From contig JAAVVG010000003.1 in the NCBI GenBank assembly GCA_012976225.1, positions 1,178,001 to 1,242,000 of the forward strand: a DNA stretch of 64,000 bases, written 5' to 3'. A model generated the notes under the pieces. That model made no database searches, was not told where the DNA came from, and saw nothing but the letters and a program-made list of their open reading frames with translations. Source of the DNA: Golubevia sp. BC0850 (Eukaryota; Basidiomycota; Exobasidiomycetes; Golubeviales; Golubeviaceae). Below, one piece after another: positions 25,279-36,893 of this stretch (the stretch's first letter is position 1; every line of letters starts with the position of its first letter). The translations under genes were made by a program, and so were the position numbers.

Positions 25279-28200
25279 ATGAGCTATTCTGGATTTGGAG
25301 TCTCTCCAGGCAATGCTAGCTTTGTTAGTAGCGGCAGATCAAGAACTCCTTCATTCAATCAATCTACGACTTTCACTCCATCTCTCTCGAGTAGAATCAG
25401 GTTAAGGATTAGAAGTTCACCTTCAATTTCCAACTTTGCCTCGACCTCTACTCTTCTTCCTCCAGATTTCCCTCCATTTCTCATCTCTTTCGATGTTTCA
25501 GAATCTCCTCTATCAACTTTGAGGGCCACTATCTTCAACGCCTTGCAAGGATTAACAAATTCCACTTCAACATCAAACCTCGACGCTCTCAATCCAACCA
25601 ACCTCATTCTTCAACTAGAAGGCTTCAGATTGTTAGATTCTACCTTCTCTTCAGATCTACTTAGAGATGGCGACATTGTAGAGTGAGTTCTAATAGTCAG
25701 ACAAGATGCTCAGGAACCCTTCATTGACCCAATTCTAAATTCTTCATTTCTCAGTGTACAAACTGCTTCACGCCCTCCGGTCCCTTCGCTTACAGATTTA
25801 CCAACTCTTCATTCAAACATAATCAAGAACAGACCTTCTCGAAGCCAGCGAGCTCAGAGGAAAGCACAGGAGTCACTTCTAGGTGTCATCCCTGCTCCTC
25901 TAGCTCATTCAGATGGAAAGGAAGGACGTAAAGGGCTACACAGAGTGGTAGATAGTGTGGGGAAAGATCAGCAGATGACTGAGAAGAGAATTAGGGGCAT
26001 CAGGAGAAAGGGAAGGAAAGGTAGGAAAGGCAAGATGGAAGCAAACGAGGAGATTGAAGAGTTTCAACAGATCGAGCAAGAAGGTGAGTGTCTAGTGAAA
26101 GTTCCAAAGATCTTGTTGGTACTCTACTCGCTAGGGTCGCGCAAACTCGAGAGCGTAGGAACGGAAAAGAGGCAGGGAAAGGGAGGAAGGGTACGCTTCT
26201 GAAGCTTGCTCCTCTAGCACTGAAGTCAGGTCTAAACTCGTGTCCAAGCACCGAGAACATAAGAGTACTACTTCTCTCTGCAGATTGATGGTCACGCAAA
26301 TTCATCGGCGCCTCAAATTCTGACTTTTCCTCTCTCTCTCAACCAGAACCTCCAGTGGCCTCTTCTTCGAAACTTCCTTCTGACAAAGTCAAACCACCAT
26401 CAGACTCTGAAAGCTCAAGTGATTCATCAAGTGACGCGTATTCCAGCGACTCCGATTCTAGTTCTAGTGCTTCGGACTCCGAGGAAGAAGAAGAAGACTC
26501 CAACATTCAATCCGAGGTAGCTAGAATCAAGTTGTTAATGAGATCAGAACTAGGTCTCAAATCGAAGAAGAACACCTTAAACATAGAGGATGAAGATTAC
26601 AATGATGAAGTACAAGATGGAGGAAACGATTTTCAAGAAGACGAAAGAGATGATCCTCTAGGTTTTCCCAAACCTCCTGCTTCTTATTCGATGACTACTC
26701 CGGGGAATCAAGCTTCTTCAAGCTCAAGTAGTGGCGCCTCAAGTTCAAGGAATACTGGCTTTCCTATGCCTGCACCTAGTTCTATCGCAAGCGGAGGAGG
26801 TTCGATGCTGCCACCTTTGGTACCGAGTGGCGGCGGAAGCGGGGCTGGTGCAGCTCTGAGTGCTTTTGATCAAGCTAAGAAGGCTCAATCAAGAAAGTTG
26901 AAGTGTCAAGATATCTTCATCATTTCAAAGGGGAAAGGAAAACAGGTCAATGAATCGAAGAATCCGACTAACGTTACTAGTAAAAGTAATCAAGCCTCAA
27001 AACAAAGGAAGTCAAACTCCTCTTCTTCCTCTTCCTCCTCATCCTCCGGAGATTCGAGCTCTTCCCCCTCAAGCTCAAGCTCCTCGGATTTGAGCACTAG
27101 TTCTTCAAGTTCAGCGGATTCCTCCTCATCTAGTTCAGATTCTTCAGACTCTTCGGATTCTGAGGATGATTCTCCAAAGGCCCATGTTTCGAAAGGTCTG
27201 GCTCCAAGTTCCTCGTCTCCATCCAGTCAAGATCCGATCAAGTTACATAGAGCCTCAACTCCACCAAATGGTTGGGTTCCTCCAGGCAAGGGTTCGAAGA
27301 CAACCAAGGACAAGAATTTGAAACGTAATGAGAACAGAAAGCTGAAAAAGGCTAAAGCTAGAGCGGAGGAGTTCGAAATGATCAAGAAAAGGTGTCGTGG
27401 TCATAGGGAAGAAGATTCGACCGAAGATGGAGAAGGAGAAGGACCAAGTTGGAAAGTAGCCAAAGAAGGAGATGGCAGTGAAGGTATGTCGTCAGCTGAA
27501 GCTTATCGCAAACTTCAAGCCAGCTTTTCTTCAGTCAATGCATCTTTACTCCCTCCCGGAGGTGGAAGTTTGGGTATAGACGAGAATGTGATCTCGAATC
27601 CTTCCGTCGTTCAATCATTCAAGACCACGACTTCGATGCCTCCTCCATCTCTTCCAGCTTCAGTTTCTAAAGCTGGCTCTGGATCTTTGGAAGATATCGC
27701 AATGAAGATGCTTAGTACTCAAGTTACCAAAGCATCCTCTGGTGGAAAGAAGTCTAGAGCGAGGAGAGCAGAAAAGAAAGCGGCAGAAGCTTCAGATTCT
27801 TTCATCTTTACGCAAAACGAAACAGCTGAAGATCTAGGTGACATTAGCACTGCGAGTCACATTCAAGTTGAAGCTCCTACGGAAGATCCTCGTTTTAAAG
27901 AGGCGAAAAGTGGGAATCAAACTTTGATCGTCAAGAGGCCGATGGGAAAGGTCCCTCCACCTTCTGAAAGACCTCAAGATGAAATCCCAAAGAGACTGAA
28001 GATCGTATCTGTGGATTGCTTGGAGTGGTATGAGAAACTTTTGAATGGAAATTTGAACTCGAATCAACAGAACAAGGAGTATGAGGCTGGTCAGGAAGCA
28101 GCTAGGAAGAGAGTCAGGTTGATGCTGGAGGAGGAAAGTGAAACTCTGGAGATGGAACCGAAGACGGAAACGGATGGAGATGATGTTGGGATGAGAATCT

Positions 28201-29033
28201 CTACGGAAACTTCTAACCCAAGTGTCGTCATTCCTTCCTTTCACTCAAACAAGCAGCAGCTTCCTTACAATCCGAAGCCGTCACCTCAACAACCGCTAGT
28301 AAAAGGAAATGGAAAAAGGATGCAGGAAGAAACCGTTGAATTAGATTATGGATCCCCGGATCCAGAGCCCATCAGGAGTATCTCGTCCAAGCCCAAACCT
28401 CTAGCTCAACTTGTCCCTACCCCCGTTCCAGCTGCCACGGATTCCAAGATCGCACAATCGGATTGGAACACAGCAACGGAACAGATGGAGAAGATCAAAG
28501 CAATCAGACAAGCTGCTCTCGATTCTATGAAGCTCAAGAAGGCGACTAGTCAGCAGAACGAAAACTCGGTTTCAGTCTCAAATGGAGCTATCAGTAAGCC
28601 AGAGCCGACTACAGTGTTTGCGCCTGGACTGAACGAATGCCTAGCGATCGTTTCAGCTTGGGAATCTCGAGATCAAGAGCAAGTCAAAGGAAACCAAGTT
28701 CCATTCACTTTCAAGCCCTTGACAAACCCTTCTGATTTCAACTCAATCTTTACGGGCGATTCACTAGTGTACGAGACTTTGGTTTTAGATCCAATCCTAT
28801 TTGTACCTTCTTTGAAAGGTGATGTTGCTAGAATTGAAAGTCTGGAATTGGTAGAAAAGGGAGTTGAGAAAGGAAGAGCAATGACTTTGGATGTTTGGAA
28901 AGTCCAATTGAAATGTAGATGTGTTGAAAAAGGAGAGGTGGAAGGTGAAGTGGAGAGTAGAGTGGAAAATAAAACTTTCAGAACAGATGAAGGATTGAAG
29001 GTTTGGTTGGTCAAAGGAAAGGTGGCATCTTAG
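25279..29033 (+). CDS. coilin-like nuclear body scaffold protein
   Basis: Exons 25279-25682, 25755-26083 and 26347-29033 give 1139 residues in one frame. Residues about 45-137 match the coilin N-terminal self-association domain: IRLRIRSSPS, PPFLISFDVSESPLSTLRAT, then LQLEGFRLLDSTFSSDLLRD and GDIVEV. Human coilin has LYLEGGLLPP and LVRDNDCLRV at the same place. A basic NLS-like stretch (RGIRRKGRKGRKGK) follows, then long Ser/Asp runs as in coilin. The C-terminus (TGDSLVYETLVLDPILFVPS, LKGDVARIESLEL) resembles the coilin Tudor-like domain (VGEKIAFKLLEL, YKEGRI). Coilin organises Cajal bodies, where spliceosomal snRNPs mature. A Ser-rich nucleolar protein is the main alternative, but both ends favour coilin. 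The ATG at 25225 in the same frame is another possible start. Confidence 0.68.
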
Positions 29034-29434
29034 AACACGTATCAATCCAAGGAGTTTTGTTCATCAACATGTAGTCCTTTGCAATTCCAATCCTTTTCAG
29101 CTTAAACTGGCTACTGATGCATCCGGACTCGCCAATTCTTCCAGCCCTTCAATCCTGACCAAAAGCCCTCAAGAACAATATCTATCGATTTCAGAGATTC
29201 GTGATACATTAGTACCGCAGAAACCTAATAAAGGGGTTGATAGGAAACGAAATTCAGCAGAAAGAACCGAGACCGCGATGCGGACCATAAGTCGACTGAC
29301 ACTTTCGACTGACACTTTCCTTAGAGATCAATGACAACCTCACGTGAAGCCTGCGTTACGTCATCTAACACCCTCACCAAGCCTTCGACCTTCGACAACG
29401 CTTTATTATCCAGCTTGTTCACATCGACAGTAAG
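29034..29434. other. intergenic region
   Basis: 3' end of the coilin-like gene followed by sequence with no supported gene. A direct repeat of the 11-mer ACTGACACTTT occurs near 29295-29320. Confidence 0.4.
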
Positions 29435-29860
29435 TTACTCGATTGGTTTGATCTCGCCCCCTTCCTTACTTGCAGCTTCTCGGGCTCTAATCATCTTGAT
29501 GAGGTCTTCGGAGTGAAATCCTACACTAGAGTCGATCCTGAGATGCTGTAAACTTGGAATGCCAGATTTGAGACTGTTTAACTCTCTCTTCAATAGAGAG
29601 GGATAGAGATTGTTCACCCAACCCAGCTGTCCTTTCAACCAAAGAACTCCAACTGACGGTGGAATTTCTGCATCCATTTCGATCTTTCTCATTGTCCCAA
29701 AGGATAAGGTTCTCAGACTTGGGCATTTGAAATCTCCAGGGCAGTTACCATCGCAGAACAGTTCCAATACTTGAAGACGTGGAAAGTGAAGAGGTATTGG
29801 GTTGGGGTTCTCCTGGTGGTGAGTTGTCTCAAAGATTCGTGGAGTATCTTCAACATTGGT
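29435..29860 (-). pseudogene. C-terminal fragment of an F-box/LRR-type gene
   Basis: The frame encodes LRR-like units: FPRLQVLELFCDG, CPSLRTLSFG, IPSLQHLRIDSSVGFHSEDL, ending GGEIKPIE. An in-frame TAA stands just before it (29861-29863), no ATG opens it, and no F-box is seen upstream, so it looks like the 5'-truncated end of a gene from the same family as those at 38.7, 52.1 and 58.6 kb. A missed upstream exon is possible. Confidence 0.5.
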
Positions 29861-30257
29861 TTAAATTAAATTTCTCGATCCTTCTCTTCTTTTCTACACA
29901 GATGAATAGAAAGACACTGCATGTAAACAGGAGGTGACATCTATTGCGAGGACTTGGGATTTGCGAGTTGGAGAACAGGAGTTAAAAGACCGATGACATT
30001 GAGGGTGGATGGAAGTGGAAATGAGAATGAGAATGAGGATTGGCAAAGGCAAGGAGTACTCATTAAGAGTTCGAGAAATATTTAGGAATGAAGGGATAAA
30101 AAGGAGACTGGATGGGAATAGGGATACATGATGCGAGCTAAAATCTAAGGGGGGTAGGATTGGACAAGAAATGAGAAATTGAAATAACGACAAGGTTTCT
30201 AAAGAGGGTTTTTCTTTGAAGAAGGCAGTTCGCTTTCCCTCATCGATCTTCTCTGGT
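29861..30257. other. intergenic region
   Basis: Purine-rich plus strand; no supportable gene. It contains the 3' region of the elongase gene. Confidence 0.4.
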
Positions 30258-32384
30258 TCAATGACTCTTTCCATTGCCGTTGCTATGACCATTTGAAATT
30301 CCATTAGTCTTGGAACGAGTTGAAGCGGCAATAGGTTTCTTCTCTGAGGTAGAGAGTTTGGAATTGGCTTTTGATATTGAATAAGTTTTTCGATAGACTT
30401 CGTGAAGTAAGAAATAGGAAAGAGAAGCAGCAGAGGGGGGAGAGGGAGCGGTGGGTTCAAAAGAAGCGTCAGCATTCTCTTCATCTCTCCCAAAACTCAA
30501 CACCCCTTCGCCGGTCTTCCTCCTCGCGTACTCACAAGCAATAAACAAAACCAAGTAGCTACTCAAAACTCCACAACCAACCCAAGCACCATACTCTTCT
30601 CCAGCACAACCCCAACCTTTGAGGACTCCCCACTTAGTAAGATAATACCCTATCGTGACACTATAGACCGCACCTAAATCGATTATAAACTGAGTGACCT
30701 GAGCTATGGTGACCCATTTCTTCCAAGGGCATGAGATCTTGAGAGAAGTTAGGGCGTAGTAGAGGTACATTAGAACGTGAACTGCTAGGTTGAGGGAAAT
30801 CACTAGCCAGGAAATTGAGGTTCGACCGTGGAGTTGTGAGAAACAAAGAAAGGCTGTTGCTGAGTGATGATAGACGTGGAGGAAAGCTGAGAGGGAAGGA
30901 AGGGAGAGGATGGGAGAGGGGGAGGAAGGAGCGAGCAGGCAGAGCAACAACAGTCAGCGTGGCGAGGAAATAGGAAAAGGTGAAAGAATGCTTACCTAGA
31001 GGCTTTTTCTTTAATACTAAGAAAACAGTGTCTAGAAGCTCGTAAAATTTGATCATGTAGTTCAAGACGTAGAGAGCTTCTAGAGTCTGTTTTTGAAGGA
31101 TTTAGTTTCCAAAGCAGAGAGAGAGAAAAGAACAAGCGATTAAGCGAGGTTGAATTTAGGTTGAATTTGAAAGATCCAGAAAGTCAGAGTGAGGTGGCAT
31201 GGAAGAATTCGAGGAGATGGAAGAATGAGCGAAGGAGGGTAGTTGAGCAAAGTTGAGATGTTCAAGGTTGGGATTGAAAGGTTTTGAGGACAGAGTTGAC
31301 GAAATCAAAAATAGAGGATTTCCAATATTCAAAGAAGGGCGAAATGAGATGAAAATGAAGAAAAAAAGATGAAAGAAGGAAGATTTGAAAAGAAACAAGT
31401 CAGAAACAAAGGGTTTGGCAAAAATGAAAAAAAGGGCTCCAAGAATCAGAATCAACAAAGCGATTCTCGAATTCCACTAAAGCCCTTCAAACGAGTTAAT
31501 TAAAGCTTATGCTATCATTGAAGTAAAATTCGAGGTCTCAGAATCTCGAGAAGTGGTTTTGACCAGAGATGACAGATTCTTGAGAAGGTATCTCTCTACC
31601 TCGAAAATCTCCAAGCAAAAGACCTCTTCTCCTTTACTTGTAGTGGGTATAGTAGCTTTCTAGTTCAAAACAAGATTTTCCAATCATGTTTCCAACCGAA
31701 GGCACATTGTAAATACCGCCGGTTTCAATTTCAAATCCACTTATTGGTGATAAGAGCTTGTTTTCCACTGAAGAAGAAAGCAGCCCAAGCTGGAGGCGTA
31801 TGACAACCTTTCCCCTGTAATTTAAAGAAGAGAGAACCAAAAGAAAGAGAGAGCTAGCTTTTATGGGAAATGATAACTCTTCTCTTCTCTCTCTCTCTTC
31901 CCAAAGGTCTAAACATCCTTCACTGACGCTCTCTTAGCGTTTTTCTGCCTTCCAATCTTCAATGGAGTCTCTAATGAGATCTCCTATCCCTTTCTCTAGC
32001 TCTACCAGCCACCGACCCTCTTTCCATCTTTCCCTGCCACCATCCTTCCAAAAGAATACTGACCGGCGTCCAACTTGCCCTATCACAAACACTCCCCCAA
32101 GCACCTCTCTTCCAAAGAATAGGTCCAACTTCCTGTAACATCAGGAAGAGCAAGACCCCGCTCCCTGCACTCAACACCAAGTTATGAACCAAGAAAGGCC
32201 ATTTGAGAAGTGGGTTGTTAGAAGAGATGGCAGGTCTTGTGGACATGTGATGTTGAAGACCGAAGATTGAGGAGAAGTAGAATATGAGAGCTAGAGACAG
32301 AGAAGAGATTGAATAGAAGGGAGTTGAAGGAGTGAAGGAGAGGAGAGGGGAAGGGAGAGAGGAGAGAGAGAGCAGGTGCGACAT
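30258..32384 (-). CDS. ELO: ELO-family very-long-chain fatty acid elongase
   Basis: Exons 32064-32384, 30996-31086 and 30258-30886 give 346 residues, close to yeast Elo2/Elo3. The histidine box HVYHH is at residues 141-145. Other family blocks: KWPFLVHNLVLSAGSG, RASWTPTLEALYVLNYMIKF, YELLDTVFLVLKKKPLAF, ATAFLCFSQLHGRTSISW and VHVLMYLYYALTS. These ER membrane enzymes do the first condensation of malonyl-CoA with long acyl-CoA for sphingolipid fatty acids. Six or seven hydrophobic spans are visible. The C-tail is Ser/Lys/Asn-rich with a KSH end. Intron 1 is 977 nt and splits WTP from TLEALY, where family alignment leaves no gap. The N-terminus is short: the usual region before the first span is missing, so an upstream exon may exist in 32400-33000. 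Confidence 0.87.
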
Positions 32385-33137
32385 GGCGGGCTGCAAGGAT
32401 TGAAGGCTGAAGATGGAAATCGAAGGAGGAGAAAGAATTGAAAACTAGAAGTTGAAGTGGATCCTTGAGAGAGGAACTTGGTGTTTGGTTGAGAGATGTT
32501 AAAATTAGCCAACAGAAGAAATGAAGGAAGTTAGAGAGTTTCCCTGAGTTTTCTGCACTTGAACCAGCTTGCCTTGAGGGAGACTGTTTACTCCTGGTTG
32601 TGTTCAAGTTTAGAGAGAGAAAAGAATGAACAGAAGAAAGAAAAGGGGAGAGGAGAGGCCTAAACCAGTGGAAAGACGAAGAAGGGGAGAAGAAAAGAAG
32701 AAAGCTGGAAGAAAGAAGCCGTGTTCGCAAAATGGAAGCACAGGAACGTATAGATCTATCTACACATGTGGTTGATAAGACTCACGAGGACAAAGCATAT
32801 AGTACAAAGTGGAGATTCTTCGAATTCGAGAAAGAGAAGAAAGAAGTTGAGGGAGTGCATGAAAGGTAGAAAGGAGAAGAGGAAACCACAGAGAGAGGAC
32901 GGCAGCGAGCATCCGGAGAGAACAAGATACAGACCGTAGGCCAAAGCCTCTGAATCAAGGAATTCTGAGATTCTGTTGTTTCATAGAGAATTAGAAAGGC
33001 TTGTGGTTTCGGAGTAAAGGTTCCATTTCAAGAAGATTGGCGACCTTACACAGCCTCAAGGGGGAGAATCCTTATCAGGCAGGCAATCGGTTCTCTTCTT
33101 CTCATCTTCCCACCCACCAACTACCACTTCAAGGATC

Positions 33138-35687
33138 ATGTCTAACCCGTTCCTGAATCAAGATCCTCATCCAACGATTGAAAGATCACCATCAAAGAGA
33201 AAGAACACAAACCCATTCGCTGATTTGGGCACTGTTGGTCCAACTAGAATTCTCCCACAACAACAACCTCAAGATGTTCCCACTTCCACTTCCAATTCTC
33301 AACCTTTTGGTGAATCAAATGGAGTAACAGAGAATGGGAGTGGAATTGAGAAAGTATCTGAACAACTAGCAGGTTTAGATTTCAATCAGACTCAACTTGC
33401 AGATTCTAATCATCAGCATCTTGGCAGTACTAGTGCTGCTGACGAAGATGCTCAACCTAATACTCAGCCTCAAGTTTCAGAGAATTTAAATCAAGTGGAT
33501 AGATTAGTAGATCCTCAGACTACAACTTCCAGCTTTCAACCAGAGTCAACTTCTTCAACTTCAAACAATCATCTTAATTCCGAACCACCTTCTTCAACTT
33601 TCGCCATGCCAACTCCAACTCCTTCAGACTCCAACCCAACTCAAGAAGTTCAATCAGAGACCGGAAGCACTCCAATAACCTCATCTTTCTACGCTGCACC
33701 ATCAGGTCCACCTCCTCCAGAGAACAGACCTATCTATCAACCTCCAGCAGGCCAACCTCCCAACTCTACTTCTCAACCTCAACCTGAGCCTCAAGACACT
33801 CTCCTATCAGACGAAGCTCTAGCAAGGCAATTAGCTGCAGAACAAGAAGAAGAGAGAATGGCTGGTAGAGAGAGGAGAAGAAATAGAGAAGAAGCTAGAA
33901 GGAATCCAATTGGAGGTCATAATCCTCAATCTTCATCTAGAGCTCAATCTTCAAGCACTGGCTTCAATCAGTCTGGTGGAGGTGGTTATGGAGCTAGCAA
34001 TGGAATGGGATATGGAGTTGGGGTGGGAGCTACGAATGGGCATCCTGATGGTCAAAGAACTGGAACTGGAGGCAGAAAGAGAATTCAAAGAAGAACTACT
34101 GGGGTGGAAGATAATGGAGATGGAAGTTGGGCGGTTAAGGATGTGGTCTTTGGAGGAGAGGAAAAGAGAATCGTCACTCAGGTGAGTGGAAAATTCAGAT
34201 TCTGAAGGTGGGAATGAGCTTCCGGGAAGATTAAAGGTGCTTTCATTGAGGATGAAATTTGGGGTGCTTTCCCATCGAAGCTCAAACAGACTCGGAATCT
34301 CACAAGAGATTCTCCCTGAGTTGGCTCTTGCTTCTCATTCCGATATTCTTTTCTGATCTCCTGTTCCTTTCCATCTTTTTTTCTCTTCTCTCAGAACTTA
34401 AATGGTCCATGTTCTCTACTAGCTCTAACGAACATTCTACTCTTAACCTCAAAGATTCAGATCACTCCTCCAGATAGACCTTCAGTGACTTACGATTATT
34501 TGGCTAGTTTAATAGCTGATTACCTTTTGGAGAGGATTTCTACAAACCCTAAAGGAGAAGGAGAGTTAGACTTAGGAGAAGTTTTGAATTTATTACCAAA
34601 AACTCAAAAAGGTTTGAACGTCAACGTCAGTTTTGGGAGCGTTTTAGATTTCGTATCAACTTCTACTGGAGGATCTAAAGTCTCGGCAGGAGTAAGTGGA
34701 AATACTGAAGATGGAGTGGGATCAAGTGGCACTGGTGACAATGATGGTGGCATCCCACCTGAATTGGCACTATTCAAATTATGTGGAATTAAATTAGTTC
34801 ATGGATGGTTAGCAGATTCAGATGATAAAGAAACTTGGAAAGCTTTAACTCAAGCTTCTAAAACAGGACAAGAAGGTGGAGATTATGATTCTTCAATTGA
34901 AAAATTGGTTGAAATCTCTTCTTCTTCAACTTCGAGTGCTGAAGCTCAACAACAATCCGATCTGATTAAGAATTACTTAGATTCAACTTCTACTCAATTG
35001 ACTTATCCAGGTTTATTCTCTTTGAGCTCTATTCTTGGAGAAGGTGAATTAGTGACTTTCTTTAGAAATTCTCATCTAAGTGTACTTTATCGTAGGAAAG
35101 AAACTGAAAATCCTAGTGCTAGTGGAAATGAATTGCCTAGATTATTTACTCTGGTTACTGATTCAAGTTTCCTTTTAGAAGATTCAATAGTTTGGGAATC
35201 TCTAGAAGATGTAGATGGAGAGAATTCTACTTTCTTTGATGGGAAGTTTAGGAAGTCGAATTTGATCGGTGGAGATTTTGTTGGAGCGAATCGTGGTTTT
35301 GAAGGAGGTATGACTGAAGAAGAAGCAGATGAAGCTTATGCAAGACAATTACAAGCTAGAGAAGATGAGAGATTAGCTAGAAGTCAAAGTGCAGGTGGAA
35401 GAAGGGCTCCTCCTGTTTCTGCTCCTACTAGGAATGGAACAACTTCCAATGGTGGAAGGAATGGAGGTTTAGGTAGAGCTTTAACTGCTCTTGGTGGGGG
35501 AAGGAGAAATCAGGAGAGAAGTAGAAGTGGTGATCCTTATAATGAGAGACTGGCTGATGCTAATTTAGGTGCAGTTGGTGTCAGTAGAGAACAACAAGAA
35601 TTGGCAATGAGGAATGCTAGAGATGAAATGGTGGTGATTGATGCTAATGCTGGTGGGAAGAAGAAGTGGTGGAAGAAAGTCTTTTGA
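33138..35687 (+). CDS. MINDY-family (Lys48-specific) deubiquitinase
   Basis: Exons 33138-34181 and 34395-35687 give 778 residues. The catalytic Cys is in NLNGPCSLLALTNILLL at the start of exon 2 (Cys354), preceded by AVKDVVF and EEKRIVTQ in exon 1. The rest of the domain is present: YDYLASLIADYLL, ALFKLCGIKLVHGWLAD, GELVTFFRNSHLSVLYRR, LFTLVTDSSFLLEDSIVWES and VDGENSTFFD. MINDY enzymes trim long Lys48 chains from the distal end. Two ubiquitin-interacting-type helices flank the core (EALARQLAAEQEEE and EAYARQLQAREDER). The N-terminus has two NPF motifs (SNPFLNQ, TNPFADL), ligands for EH domains of endocytic proteins, unlike animal MINDY as far as I recall. The long N-terminal third is disordered, rich in Ser, Gln and Pro. 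Confidence 0.93.
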
Positions 35688-35849
35688 GAGAGGTGGAAAA
35701 GAGATGAAAATTGCTCGATATTTGTTTTTTGGTTGTAAATAGTTGATACCAAAATGTTTTGTGAAGAAACGATGTAGATATTGAAATGAGAAGTCCGGCT
35801 CAAATTTCGTTTGAAGTACTGAGTAAGCTCTTATGGGATGATGGCTCAG

Positions 35850-36893
35850 TTAACAAACAGGGGTGGGTTGATCGAAGGAAGTGGCATCGAAAAAGCTTCT
35901 TCGAGACTTTGGAGGCAGGCAAGGAAAGTTCCTAACCCTAACTCCAGTGACGAAATTGTGTCTACAGCACTGACCAAAGGGTTGAGAGGTAGATGAGCTC
36001 TTTTGAATCACAAAGACTGAGAAGAAGGGGAGGATTAAGAAGAATTAGAGTTGTGAAGGAAGAAGTCAGTTGAACATTCCGCTTTGACCTCTAAAAGACA
36101 TTCCATCGTGGATGAACTTACTTTTGTTTTCTCCCAGATGTTCTCCAGCTTTTTACCAGTAGCCAGACTTTTTTGATAAGCCCACAATTCGTCGTCGTCC
36201 AATTTGACTCCATTGGGGCTAGGAAGATCCCTCTGTTGTAATTGATCTAACTTTGCTTTGGCTTTTTTGAGAGATTGATAAGAACCGTAAGCAAGTGCTC
36301 CAAGCCCTGCAGCTCCAAGGGCACCCTCTGCGAAGAGTGTTCCTACCTTGGCGCCAACTGCGTTCAGAGGATCTCTTACAGAGAGCGAAGTGAACTAAGG
36401 TAAAGGCAAAGCAGAAGAAGGGGACAAAGTGAAGGAAGTCAGCTCGCTTTGCATTTGAACCATCATGGAATGACTTACTTCTTCTTTATCTCTCTTGTTC
36501 TCAAAGCCAGCCAAATCAGGGCTAAGAGATAGATCTCTACTTCTAGGTCCGTCGTTACTGTGTTTCCAGAGGTATGCTAGCAATGCAACTGTTCCAGCTT
36601 CCATGCCGACCACTCCGCCGATTCCGGCTACTTTGCCTACAGCTGAATTGAGGGGAGCCCTTTTGAACGATGAAGACTGAAGAAGTGAACAAAGACGAAA
36701 GTGGAAGAGAGTGAGTCACGAAGGAAGGAGTCAGTTGAGCAGTTCGATTTGCATAAGTCTATAAAGAAGCATCTTGAAAAGACTCCATAAATCTTACTTC
36801 AGATGCAGATGCTCTTCCCTGAAGATAAATTGGACTGGCAGCGGAAAGAGTTGAGACGCAAGCGAGTAGTGGTAAAGAGTACTTGATGTGCAT
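35850..36893 (-). CDS. secreted protein with an internal duplication
   Basis: Exons 36798-36893, 36479-36676, 36122-36394 and 35850-35969 all meet at phase 0 and give 228 residues. Residues 1-19 (MHIKYSLPLLACVSTLSAA) form a signal peptide. Exons 2 and 3 encode similar Gly/Ala-rich units: APLNSAVGKVAGIGGVVGME in exon 2 and DPLNAVGAKVGTLFAEGALG in exon 3, each followed by a short hydrophobic span (TVALLAYLW / GALAYGSY) and a charged segment. This suggests exon duplication. The family is not recognised; small, lineage-specific and secreted, it could be a surface protein or effector candidate. The last exon (CCRHNFVTGVRVRN, ending PTPVC) is less certain. Confidence 0.6.

Noticed and set aside
35925-35950. 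CCTAACCCTAAC, a telomere-like double repeat
   Set aside because: Only two units and inside a coding exon candidate on the other strand; chance.
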